A stretch of DNA of 64,000 bases from Nemertoderma westbladi (Eukaryota; Xenacoelomorpha; Nemertodermatida; Nemertodermatidae). The stretch spans positions 1 through 64,000 of the forward strand of contig JAUCBJ010002052.1 in the NCBI GenBank assembly GCA_032718475.1, read 5' to 3'. The number at the start of each line of letters is the position of its first letter. The first letter of the stretch is position 1. Made by a program: the position numbers and the translations under genes. Under the pieces are notes generated by a model. That model saw only the letters and a list, made by a program, of their open reading frames with translations, was not told the DNA's origin and made no database searches. Shown here in pieces: positions 1 to 11,196 of the stretch.

Positions 1-3000
1 TCGGGGCGCTACCAACTTTGCATACAAATACCCAGCTATGTTATTCCTATTACCATACCTGATGTTTAGTGTATCCCAAACTTGTCTTAATCCGTCTGGA
101 TGTCCAATAAACTTTAACGCCATTAACTTGGGAGATCCTTCCAAGCACTCGATGAGGAATCTAAGTTTCTCTCCATTAGATAGTACAGAGTTCTGTATGT
201 TATCTTTGTAATATTCATTAAAAGGAGACCATTTCATCTCATCTCCATTGAACTTGACGATCTCTCCCACCTTCACCGCTTGCCGGGCTTCGGTTCTAGC
301 CATTTGACGCGTAAAACTTTCTTGGGCCATCGTGTTATTTAATATCGAGTTATTGGTATATAAATTTCTCGGATTATGATCAGGTCTATAGGGAATGTCA
401 TTATCAACAGGTCTATAATTACCCTTAATAGGGTTCACTATAGGAGTTTCTACTTCGCTAGCAGTATATATGCGTGTAGGCTCCACACCTTGCGCATGAG
501 ATACTTCAGACCTAACAGGTTGACACATTGTTACCAAGGGTGGTGGTATCACTTACGTCCTTCTGGGCTCCTCCCCGAGGCGCACCCATGAGGCGGACGC
601 TTTTCCACTACCCCTGGGGCCAGTCCGACTCCGTTTTTATCAGACCGGGCCGGAGGGTAGCCCGATGCTTCCTGGGTTCAATTTTCAATCCCCCGATCAC
701 ACCGGCACAGCTCGTCGTGTGTAGCCGAACGAAGTAGAAAAAATTCGCCTACTGTCAACTTACTGTGGCCTGACTGTACATTGAGCCAACTCAGAGAGTC
801 AACCGGCGGGTGGACCAGTCGATAGCGATCGAGCATCAAGGTCGCCCTTGAGCCAAACCGACGGTCTTGTCCCAAGTGGGCTTGCGCTACCCAACATGGA
901 ATATTGACCGTTTTCACCCGCCTCGCCGGCAGTATTGAGGGGAAGTCGGTTCCGCAAACAATACTGACTAGCTCGAAAGCTAGGAACAAGTAACCACTTA
1001 CCAGTCACTGTACACGTGTACACAATAGATGCTCACGAAATCAAGTACACAACAGTAAACACAAATCTGACGCATACCACGCACACACAGAAGACATAAT
1101 CGGGGAGGACAAAATCGGTAACAAAATCAGAGGGGACAAAATTGTATAGACTGATAAAGAGTCTAGAGTACTTTATTTTACCGACAGGGTAAAATAACTT
1201 TGTGTGCACAAAGTATGCTGGGGCGCAGTAAAGATATGGTCCTACTAATAACCAACGGCGACTGAACCAACCGGTAAGGGTTCCCATACCCACTCGCAGT
1301 GGCCATACATACACTCACGTATACCACGTACACACACAAACCACAGATTCCAGAGTATCATTCACTCGGACCACACTACAACACCAACCCCTCCTTGCAG
1401 CCGATATTCCGGGTGCCACCTCCATTCCAATAGTAGTACCAACAGAATCATCAGGAACCTGTCCATTCCGATGCAACACCTCCATTCCAATAGTGCTACC
1501 CTGGGAAAAGACACGTTTTGGCAACCGATTGGAGACAGTAAAGAGTCTGGTCAACTCATACATACCACACATAGACCTACCACATAGACCACATAAACCA
1601 CAGATCACACTAAGCCACCACCCCTACTGTGTACAGGACTGGCAGTACGGCAACAGGCCGACTAGACGGTACCACGGCACCATGTTAATTCATGGTTCGC
1701 GAGACACGAGGGCCTTCAGTAACTCCCCTGCACTATATACACAATTTAACGTGTCCCCAGACCCTCACGAGCCTGCCGCCGCCTGTTAAGGGCACCCCTA
1801 TAGAGACCTCACCTCCTTGGGCACCCCTTTGTGTATTTACTAATTTATCGCGTTCTAGCGCGATACTTTGCTGCACTTCTTGCAACTCTAGCCTACTTTC
1901 CCTTACTGTGCCCTTGAATTGCTGAACAGTCTCCTGCATCTGCCCGAGCAGGAGATCCATCCCCCGCCGTCTCTCGTCCACCCATTCGACCGCTGAAGCG
2001 GGAGTCGCCAACGTTGTAGCGGGCGGACGAGGGACAACGGGCGACAAATCATGAATATTTCGCTCGGGGTCCAGGACCTGAACTGTCTCCTGGGCAGTTC
2101 TACTGGGCACAGGTAGCTTAGTGCTATGCAGAGGGAATTTAGGGGTAGCTTCAGGGAGCACAGGTGTGTCTATCACCGAAGGGGTGATTTCAAGAACAGG
2201 CCTAATTATTTCAGGCTCATCTACTATAGTAGGGAGTCTTTCTATTTTAATTATTTGGTCTGTGGGCTCTGTACTACCTAAGTTGGTGTTATTTAGTTGC
2301 CTTCTAACAGCTGGAGGCAAATCAGGCAATTTCTGACGGTGGAATGTTCTTTTACGTCTGCTTAGACGAGATCTATTTCCTTTGCCTTCAGTATCGGTGG
2401 TATCGCCTTCCTCAGATGATGTATATCCCTGTCTTTTGGGAGTAGATCGATTCATCATCTGCATATTACTAGCTGTTAACTGTTTATTTATGCAGTCTTG
2501 ATTCTCCTGAATGTTTTCCAATTCTAATTGGGTGGTTTCTTCAGTCGCTCTCCGTTCTGCTTCTGCCACTGCCTCTGCCGCCTTTCTTTCAGCTTCGGCC
2601 GCTTTTGCTTCTGCCGCTGCCGCTGCCGCTGCTGCTTTTCTTTCAGCTTCGGCCGCTTTTGCCTCTACCGCTGCTTCTGCCGCTGCCGCTTTTCTTTCAG
2701 CTTCGGCCGCTTTTGCCTCTGCCGCTGCTTCTGCAGCTGCCGCTTTTCTTTCTGCTTCTGCAGCTACCACTGCTGCTTTCTTTCTGTCTTCTATACGTTT
2801 TTTCTTTACTTGTTCTTCTTGGACTCGTGTCAGGCGGAGTTGTTCATCAAATTTAGCCTGATTCGCAGCCCTCATTTCCACATCGATGGCATCCAACACA
2901 CGCTGAGTTCCTTCGCTATTAGGGCTAAGTCCATCTAACCTTCTCCTCAACTCGTCATCACCTAAAAAACGTTGATAGTCTGACAGATAGATGTCAATGG

Positions 3001-3954
3001 CATCTCTCTTATGCGGTTTCTCTGCCGTCGCTTCACTTTCCACTTGGGAAAAAGTAGCGTCTGTTGATTCTCCATGGGTTGAGCGCTCCTCCAGCTGAGC
3101 TTTCCACTGAGCTGTTCCTTGAACCTGGCGACTCACCCGTTGAAACCAAGTCTTTACGGCAACTTGCAACGACGTGTCTTGTCTTCTTTTAGAAGCCTCT
3201 TCAAAGGCTGATAATATTAGCCTGATTCGCAGAATTCTTTCTCTAACTTGATAAAGCAGTTGTCCCTGCTCTTGAGGTCCTTGAAGTTGTTGTAACAGTT
3301 GTTTTTCTACTCGCTCCATAGAGCTGAAGAATCCCTGTGCGTATCCGGCTGCGGACCTCTTCCACACAGCTGGATCGATGGTTTCCTTGGCTACTCCCAT
3401 CCGGTGTATGTCTTCCCAGGCAGCTTCTGATAAATCAATCGGAGTCCGGGTCCGGGGAAGTTCAATTGCGACTCGACCATGGACTTCAGTTCTTCCCTTG
3501 TGTATCCCGCATAACTATCTTTAGTTGAGCGTTTACTTCTCGCCCAATCGATCTGGTGTTCTTCCACAGCGATCAATAACCTAGTGAGTACGGCTGCAGG
3601 AAGGATGAGAAGGGGATCCGAATAAACCGCATCCGTCATCCTTGCTCCGCGCTCGGGTGTCAGTTCTACAGTGTCTTCACTACTGGAGCTGTCGGGCCGC
3701 TGAGAAATAATTTCTTGGCTCACGGGTTGTTGCTGTTCCGCTGCTTCTTGGTCCCGCTTGACCTGAGCTCGAGTGCCTATGATAGACCTACGATGTTGGA
3801 CCAGCCTAAGTTCTGTTATTACTACAGGAGGGATGACCTTCCTCACAGTGGGAGGTGAACTGAACTTACGACTAGACGGTTCTACGCCTCTATCTGAGTC
3901 GCAGATAGTTACATCTAATAAACTGTCTGACAGGTTCTGCTTAGTATCAGACAT
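1..3954 (-). pseudogene. BEL-1 gag, frameshifted and interrupted
   Basis: This is a relic of the gag part of the BEL polyprotein. The start codon at 3954 opens a frame that ends at 3391 after one base is lost relative to BEL-2, next to the conserved NFPGPG stretch. The following frame (3400-1733) carries a long alanine/glutamate/lysine-rich coiled-coil segment (about 2540-2790) and then runs into a foreign insertion at 1822 and stops. Positions 549-1 resume the gag, covering the start of the DUF1759-type region. BEL-1 has about three copies of an 18-residue AEAERKAAAAEAA-type unit where BEL-2 has fewer. At least two lesions make it inactive. Confidence 0.88.
550..1822. mobile_element. Unidentified 1.27-kb insertion in BEL-1 gag
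   Basis: BEL-2 is continuous across this point (18960-18980), whereas BEL-1 breaks between GGTGGTAT (542-549) and ACCCCTTTG (1823-1831). The inserted DNA has no clear terminal inverted repeats. The only possible target duplication is a 3-base CAC. It is more GC-rich than its surroundings and contains short CA-rich repeats (about 1560-1610) and a duplicated motif, CACCTCCATTCCAATAGT, near 1420 and 1480. No protein domain is recognisable. An unspliced intron of an ancestral element is possible but weakly supported. Confidence 0.6.
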
Positions 3955-6212
3955 GTTTATGTGTACAGTTGAATGTCTACTGCTGTATTACAGTCTGAGC
4001 AAGTCTAGTAACTCAGTATTAACTGCTAGCCTAGTAATTAATTACCTATACTGCTACTCAGTGTAGCGTGATATATATATTATATTAGAATACCGGTATG
4101 CTTATAGTATATATAACTATATAAGTATTATTACAGACTAGGTTTATCACAGAATACCGGTATAATTTTAGCACAAATATATATAAATATATAATATGCC
4201 TATCGGGAATACCGGTATACAGCTTACAGTTTGTAGTATATATAATTCTGGACTAGAATTAATTACAAGTACCGGTATAATTTCAGCCTAAATTTATAGA
4301 AATAAAGATAATAGGCCTATCGTAAATACCGGTATATCAATTATTTTAAATAATTGAATTTCTGAATTTTAGGGTTACTTGGTTACTTTACTTACTTTAT
4401 TATCGTTATTTGAGCAGTAATCCAACTGATATTGAGACCTAATGGTTGTATGGTAGGCCTACTATTTATAAATCGTTAAATTTGATTTATAATATATATA
4501 TACCCGTTTTAATGGGTTTTGTCAATGTTTGAAATAAATGTTATTATTTCTGGGGAGTAATCACTACACAAAGCGGTGCGCTTTCAGTGAAGTGTTACTT
4601 ATAGGACACTAAAACAAATAATTCTAATTTACCTAAGTTACTTAATACTACAAATTACGTACAATTCGGGTGAGATTACAATCTCTAAATAAACACAAAA
4701 ATTTACAAAAAAACACAAAATACGAATTTTCAGGGTAATTTTACAAGAAGTCTACAAACCAGCCTAACAAAGGGTTAGAAATCTGGTTATTACAACGGAC
4801 AGGGTACTGCGGTATTTGAAAATAATACGTAGTAGTAAATACACTGCGTTGTCCAGATAGGAAAATACCACCGCCTGACGACCTATAGCCGTATCGCTAT
4901 AGGTACTACGTTATGTATCACGGAGTGTTCCTACCTAGAAGTTAATAGAGCTAATCGAACGTGCCTATCAACCACTTTACAACACAAATATAATGTCTAC
5001 ACTAATTACTTTCGGAAAGCACTGTACACTAAACCCTAAATTAGGTACGAGTACTTGTACAACATATAATCAGTAGTTAAATATACTTGAACAGTTAAAA
5101 GAACCACGGCATCTGCTGGAGTGACCGGTGCACAAAATCACCAGTCTTTACCTACGCCAAGCAGCCCGTGTAGTACCGGGGTTAATTTAACTATAGCGGT
5201 ATGTATAACAAACACAATTATTGTAGGAACAAACTTGGGGAATGAATGTTGCGAATAATCGCATAAACTCTGAATAATAAATATTACGCTACGCGTACAA
5301 ACCACTCAAACAAAATGCAGACCAAATACTGACAGACTACTATCAAGCCTAAATAAACTACAGGACATGCAGACTCCGAAATGGTTAGGTAGTATGCGTT
5401 CTAACCCAGTAGTACGACTTATTCTTTAGATGGGGGTTTACCTTACAGCTTTGGCTGCCCCTACTTCCTAACCGTTCTTTATCGGACAGAGGCTCTACAC
5501 ACACTGCAATCCGTTCAGACCTAATAACAGCCAGACAACTATCCAGCCTACAAATTATCTAAATAATATTATACGCTACCTGTACAGACTACACAAACAA
5601 AGTACAGACTAAACGATGGCAGACTACTCTCAAGCCTAAATAAACTACAGGACATGCAGACTCCGAAATGATTAGGTAGTATGCGTTCTAACCCAGTAGT
5701 ACGACTTATTCTTTAGTTGGGGGTTTACCTTACAGCTTTGGCTGCCCCTACTTCCTAACCGTTCTTTATCGGACAGGTGATCTACACACACTGCAATCCG
5801 TTCGGACTTAACAGCAATCAGACAACAGCCCAGCCTACAAATTGTCTGTACAATATGATCAGGCTTACACGCCTTCTGTTCAATACTGGCCTACAAACAA
5901 ATAAAACTGACAGAAATAAGTAAGCTCCAAAAGAAACAAGGGGTGTACAGTCCCTAATCTCTTAAACAGCCTACCGGTATGCAATAATCAAATCGAATAA
6001 TACTAATGTACTTATACTAGAAGTACCGGTTAGGACAGTTGGGCCTACAGACCTACTGAAGTACCGATTCTGGCAGTTGGACCTACGGGCCTACAGCAGT
6101 ACCGGTTCTGGCAGTTGGGCCTACTGACCTACAGATGTACCGTTCAGGTTTTCCGGTTGACCGGTACTTTCAACTTTATTGCTTACTGCAATAAAGAAGC
6201 GATATCCGTTAT
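3955..6212 (-). other. BEL-1 untranslated leader
   Basis: About 2.26 kb separates the LTR from the gag start. It matches the BEL-2 leader closely and has no long open frame. It contains the same tandem duplication of about 288 bp (units around 5265-5550 and 5550-5835) and repeated TACCGGTA-like palindromes at both ends (for example near 4093, 4154, 4209, 4268, 4325, 5973 and 6024). No TGG-initial primer binding site is visible directly after the LTR. Confidence 0.75.
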
Positions 6213-7226
6213 TGTTCGCGCTTTCAGACCTTTGGCAGTTTAACCCGCCAAATTAGGATGTCTTTTAGATAATAAATCACTTTTAGCCTCTGACAAGTAC
6301 ACCTCTCACAACGATATGGCTTAGTTACAATTCACATATATGGCGCATTCTTTAGGAAATGCTTCGTTATCAGTCTCGCTCATACACAACGCTGCACAAT
6401 GCTGCACACTAATCTGCCGATCTTCACTGATTTTAGTCACATATAAAAGGAACACAGACCGACTCATGTAGGGTCTATCAAATAACATTAGATTCACTTC
6501 AAACCACTTTAACATAAGTCACAATCGTTATATGTAACCTTTCTCTCTTACCTTCGGTATATCAAGAATATTGGGTTTTCGGGGTTATTTATCGTTATTC
6601 CAAATATAATAATTCATCAACCATATTATGAAGAACCGACAGTAAATAGCAGTATAACAATATAAAAGTATGCACAGGTATATTAGATTAGGTATGTTGC
6701 GTTGATTGAGTATGGGCCAGTTAACCAGTATTTTGGTTGGTTTGTTTGCAGATAACGGATATATGTCCTTATAATTAAGCCTACTAGTGTTAGGCTAAAA
6801 CAGAAAAGCACAAAATATTCCCAAGCCGCTCTCTCCTGGCTCAGGACAGAATGTCAACACTGCCCATAATGCATTGCGTGATTTCTATGAAATTTATGTA
6901 CAAGAGCCATAAAAATGCTCTGATTGGCTGACTGAACTAAGAGATGCCGTAGAACAAAGAAAATCGACACGTATGAATATCAGCTGTTAACCGTCGTCAT
7001 AGTAACTACTGTTCAAGAGTAGCTATCACCTTTTGCGTCACGGAATTGCCATAGAATCATCAACTATGCCTTCCACAGTACACATACGGAGGAAATAGCT
7101 CTTAGATCCTCTAAAAAACACCGATACAGCAATAATACGGTCTCTTACACCTATTAACTCAACTACAGAGTATTTTAATGTAAAAAATAATAAAAATAAC
7201 GGGGCAATTCAGCAAAGGCTTTTACA
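6213..7226 (-). repeat. 5' LTR of BEL-1
   Basis: The minus strand begins TGTAAAAGCC at 7226 and ends GCGCGAACA at 6213, the same TG...CA termini as the two LTRs of BEL-2. It is 1014 bp against 1170 bp. It lacks roughly 220 bp near its 3' end and carries about 67 extra bases near 6650-6720, so it is a diverged or older LTR variant. Confidence 0.88.
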
Positions 7227-9200
7227 ATAGATGAGATACGAGAGTTCAAAAGTTGCATAGTTTTGCATCTGCATGAGGATATTTTATTCTATTAAGTACA
7301 AAAACCATATTCTAGAACATTTTGTTAATTTATGAATAGCTACGCAATAGTATAATTAAAGAGGTATTGCATTGTTTTCCAGCTACGTATGGAATAAACA
7401 AAATGTTCTAGAATATGGTACATTAATTTTCTAAATCATAAATAATAATCTTTAATTACATTACATACAATGCTAGTATTAGATGAAATTATTACGTAAT
7501 GGTTGTATTTATTCGAATAAATCAAAAAGCCCGTCAGAGTTACTAGAGTCCACTGTTCCCAAAGATAGATGCGGCGTTACCCATTAAGATTGCTATTAAC
7601 AGGCAACTCGGCAACAGGAATCGATGGGATCTTGGCACATATCTCAGGTGTTTCCCAACCAAATTCAAATAGGGGAGGGAGGTGAAACTATCTTTGCAAT
7701 TTCATTAAGATTTGTAGAAATTTTTTTTTTTGGGGGGGGGGGGGAGGGGGTCGTTATTCACTCAATTTTTTGAAAAATGCGTTGTGTAAAAAAAGTGCAG
7801 ACCAGTGACGTAATCATCCATACATCATTTTGAAGCAGAATAATTTCTCCACCAGAAAAGTATCACATTTATTGGTGAATTGTCAAATCACTTAATTGGG
7901 AGTGATCCAAAACAGAGGTATCACTTCTAGAAAACAAGTGGGAAGAGCATACAGTACTTTCCTCCATAGCAAAGCAGCACGTAGGCTAGAGTTGGACTAA
8001 AGGCAACAGTAGGTGCAGTTTTTATTTGTCTATCTAATGGTGTATCCATGGAAACACCAAACCCAAGCGTTCTCCTTTAAATACCACTGATTCGCCCCTC
8101 CTCACGGTTCAACCCTCCCTCTGCTCTCCCCTATATTAATTATAAAATAAATCACGTTAATTAAAAAAAAATAAAAATAAAAAGAAGAATAAAATGATAT
8201 ATTAAAAAGATGAAAATGAACATGAAATACAGTGAAAAGTACATAGAAGTAAAAGTAAAGACTACTTATTTCCAGCGGGATTCCCCTACGTCTATACTCC
8301 CCAAAGTAAACCCAGAACACATTTAGCTAGTATATAAGGATACAAGGCAGAGATGGGACCTGGTTAGTCCCTTTATATTCGTGCCCACCCCCCCCCCCCC
8401 CGCATTTGTCCAGGGGGCAAAATCCGCTAGCGGATTTTGATCCATTTAGGACAACATCTGCTTTTAGATATTGTCCTTTCGCGCAGAATTTGACCCTTTA
8501 ATCAAATATAATCAAAACTTCCTGATTGATGAAATACAGAAGTCATTCAGTTTATCAAATCCAGTTGAGTGCTAAGTTCCTACAAACAAACTCCGGTTAA
8601 GTAAAATACGGTACGGTACCGCAGAAAGGACTACAGAAGCTGGATATTCTAACCGAATGGGTAATTATTTAAACATTGGCTAGTAAAGTATAACTAACGG
8701 GTCATTGTGTAAAGTGATTGTATTTGACTACTTTAAATATCGCAGAGGTAAATAAACAATTGGGAAACGGTATATGATTTCCGGCAGTATTTAGGATAAT
8801 CGTACCAACAATTTTTTCTCATAAAAGCTATTCATAAGAATAATAATATCAAATCTCTCATTAAAAGTTTTCTTCAATCGATTTACAGTGAAGCTTGAGC
8901 TGGAAACTTATAGTAATTAATTTATATTGAAATAGCATCTATCATGTTATTGATAGAAGCTATTGGTGGGATGGAAGTTTGGTAAAGGCAGGCATTTAGT
9001 ATAAGGCGGACAATAAGACACATTGTTCAATTATTTCTCAATTTATTAATCAACAATAGGAAAACATAGACGCTGGCAATAATTGCTGGTACTGCTCTTT
9101 TATTAATAAAAAATATATATATTTCCCTTAATGAATCATTTGTGTCGTTTTCACGCCCTAAGTTAAGGAGCATATCAAGTTTATAACTGTATTATGTGGA
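7227..9200. other. Non-coding spacer between BEL-1 and the LINE
   Basis: No credible coding frame is present. It holds a 114-bp hairpin (7305-7418), an interrupted poly-G run (about 7732-7750), a poly-C run (8388-8401) and AT-rich simple sequence around 8130-8250. The rest shows nothing recognisable. Confidence 0.7.
7305..7418. repeat. Short hairpin element with perfect 22-bp arms
   Basis: CCATATTCTAGAACATTTTG at 7305 is repeated in exact inverted form ending at 7418, with about 70 bp between the arms. Size and symmetry suggest a small MITE. No convincing target duplication is visible. Confidence 0.6.
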
Positions 9201-10026
9201 ACTACTACTAAATTCGGCATGCTGCATTGCAGCTGCATTATATATATATTACATAAATATTAAGAACTGAAGATGCTGTGCCGGCTTGTCGACAAAGTTG
9301 CGCCTCCACAACTCCCTATCACCCATGACATTTGCTAGATCATCCACATCTTCAAAGCCAGTGTCCTTGAAGATGCGTCTCAAGAAAGTCATGGGCTGTC
9401 CAGTCCACCATGCTTATTCACTCCATGAGGCTGCCAAAGTACAATATTATGCACTGGCTGGTCCTCACGGCGAAAGCAATGTCCTGCAAAGCGGAGGCGA
9501 TTTTGTTCTAGTGTCAAGCTTGGGGGAACCAATGAGACACCTCCAATGTTATATAGTGTCTGGTTGGAGATGTGTTCATTGTACTTGACACAATGAACCC
9601 GGCGTAGCATTCTTGTGAATATGCCATCCAGAGATTTGGTGTCCTCAGCAGTTAGCATGGACTCCCATAGAGGAGTACTGGAACTACTGCTGCTCTAAAT
9701 AATCGGACCTTAAGTATCCGATTAATTCTCGGTGACTTCCAAATCCTGGAAAGCCTATTCAAGGCTGCCCATGCCTTTCCCTTACGTATTCGAAGGTCCT
9801 CACCTGACTTCCGGATCCATGATCCCAGGTAACAGAAGTCGTCCACATGCTCAAGCATACTATCCTTTGAGCTTATGTTAATCCGATCAGACACTTGCTG
9901 AGGACTTTCAAAGTTAACTGTCAAAATTTTGGTCTTTCTGGAGTTAATAAAAAGACCAACACTAGAAGCAGCATGTTCTAATGAGCTGAGGAGCCGTTGG
10001 ACTCCCTCTAGTGATTCTGAGAGTAC
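9201..10026 (-). mobile_element. RTE-like LINE, 3' part, split by BEL-2
   Basis: This is the minus-strand 3' end of a non-LTR retrotransposon. Short frames (9924-9652 and 9658-9389) encode the end of the reverse transcriptase and its C-terminal region: LLYGSPCW, RMLRRVHCVKY and RLRFAGHCFRRE. The element ends in (AGT)n on its own strand, visible as ACTACTACTA at 9201. The LINE sequence stops at AGTAC (10022-10026), where BEL-2 begins, and resumes for 11 bases after BEL-2 (26257-26267). BEL-2 therefore inserted into this LINE after it had been 5'-truncated. Several stops make it a relic. Confidence 0.85.
10022..10026. repeat. Target site duplication of BEL-2, left copy (AGTAC)
   Basis: AGTAC here is repeated at 26252-26256. 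The LINE copies at 32600-32640 and 38090-38110 read GAGAGTACTCCTAAGTCAT uninterrupted, which proves the empty-site sequence. Five bases is normal for BEL/Pao integration. Confidence 0.93.
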
Positions 10027-11196
10027 TGTAAAAGCCTTTGCTGAATTGCCCCGTTATTTTTATTATCTTTTACATTAAAATACTCTGTAGTTGATTTAAT
10101 AGGTGTAAGAGACCGTATTATTGCTGTATCGGTGTTTTTTAGAGGATCTAAGAGCTATTTCCTCTGTATGTGTACTGTGAAAGGCATAGTTGATGATTCT
10201 ATGGCAATTCCGTGACGCAAAAGGTGATAGCTACTCTTGAACAGTAGTTACTATGACGACGGTTAACAGCTGATATTCATACGTGTCGATTTTCTTTGTT
10301 CTACGGCGTCTCTCAGTTCAGTCAGCCAATCAGAGCATTTTTATGGCTCTTGTACAGAAATTTCCTAGAAAACACGCAATGCGTTATGGGCAGTGTTTAC
10401 ATTCTGTCCTGAGCGAGGAGAGAGCGGCTTGGGAATATTTTGTGCTTTTCTGTTTTAGCCTAACACTAGTAGGCTTAATTATAAGGACATATATCCGTTA
10501 TCTGACTGATTGTCTCAAACCAAACTGTTATACTGCTATTTACTGTCGGTTCTTCATAATATGGTTGATGAATTATTATATTTGGAATAACGATAAATAA
10601 CCCCGAAAACCCAATATTCTTGATATACCGAAGGTAAGAGAGAAAGGTTACATATAACGATTGTGACTTATGTTAAAGTGGTTTGAAGTGAATCTAATGT
10701 TATTTGATAGACCCTACATGATTCAGTCCGTGTTCCTTTTATATGTGACTAAAATCAGTGAAGATCGGCAGATCAGTGTGCAGTATTGTGCAGCATTGTG
10801 TATGAGTGAGACTGATAACGAAGCATTTCCTAAAGAATGCGCCATATATGTGAATTGTAACTAAGCCATATCGTTGTGAGTAGTTTAAGTCATAACTCTG
10901 TTTATATAGATAGAGCGCCACGTCCTAAAGGAACTGTTAATATTCCCCGAAGGTGAATAATATTGTCAGAGATTATATAATACTGTCAGTCGAATAATAC
11001 ATTAGGCTTACATAGCAATACGATTAAGCCGTCGAACCCAATCTCCCGGGTATATCCAGCGGGTGAATGATCGCGCACCGATTGGTTTCGACTAGTGTAG
11101 TGAATCAAATACTTGTCAGAGGCTAAAAGTGATTTATTATCTAGAAGACATCCTAATTTGGCGCGTTAAACTGCCAAAGGTCTGAAAGCGCGAACA
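10027..11196 (+). repeat. 5' LTR of BEL-2
   Basis: It begins TGTAAAAGCC and ends GCGCGAACA, and is 1170 bp like the 3' LTR. A CCAAT motif lies near 10327. Two short open frames sit inside: 105 codons (10283-10600) and 64 codons (10670-10864). The shorter one is also open in the 3' LTR and in the BEL-1 LTR. The longer one has a stop in BEL-1, so it is probably not a conserved gene. Confidence 0.93.

Larger units (their letters stand above)
1..7226 (-). mobile_element. BEL/Pao LTR retrotransposon BEL-1, 5' part, runs off left edge
   Basis: This is a minus-strand element read from 7226 down to position 1. In order it has a 5' LTR (6213-7226), a long untranslated leader (3955-6212) and a damaged gag (1-3954). 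LTR, leader and gag all align with the plus-strand copy BEL-2 at 10027-26251, so the two form a head-to-head inverted pair about 2.8 kb apart. The BEL/Pao assignment rests on the DUF1759-type gag region here and on the zinc knuckles and protease seen in BEL-2. The protease and the 3' LTR lie outside the window. Damage includes one gag frameshift near 3395 and a 1.27-kb insertion at 550-1822, so this copy is not functional. Confidence 0.9.

Noticed and set aside
2511-2938. Plus-strand frames rich in Ala/Ser or Cys/Phe
   Set aside because: They are shadows of the GC-rich alanine repeat of BEL-1 gag on the other strand.
10283-10600. 105-codon hydrophobic frame in the BEL LTR as a membrane protein gene
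   Set aside because: It is present in both BEL-2 LTRs but has a stop in the BEL-1 LTR, so conservation reflects LTR age.
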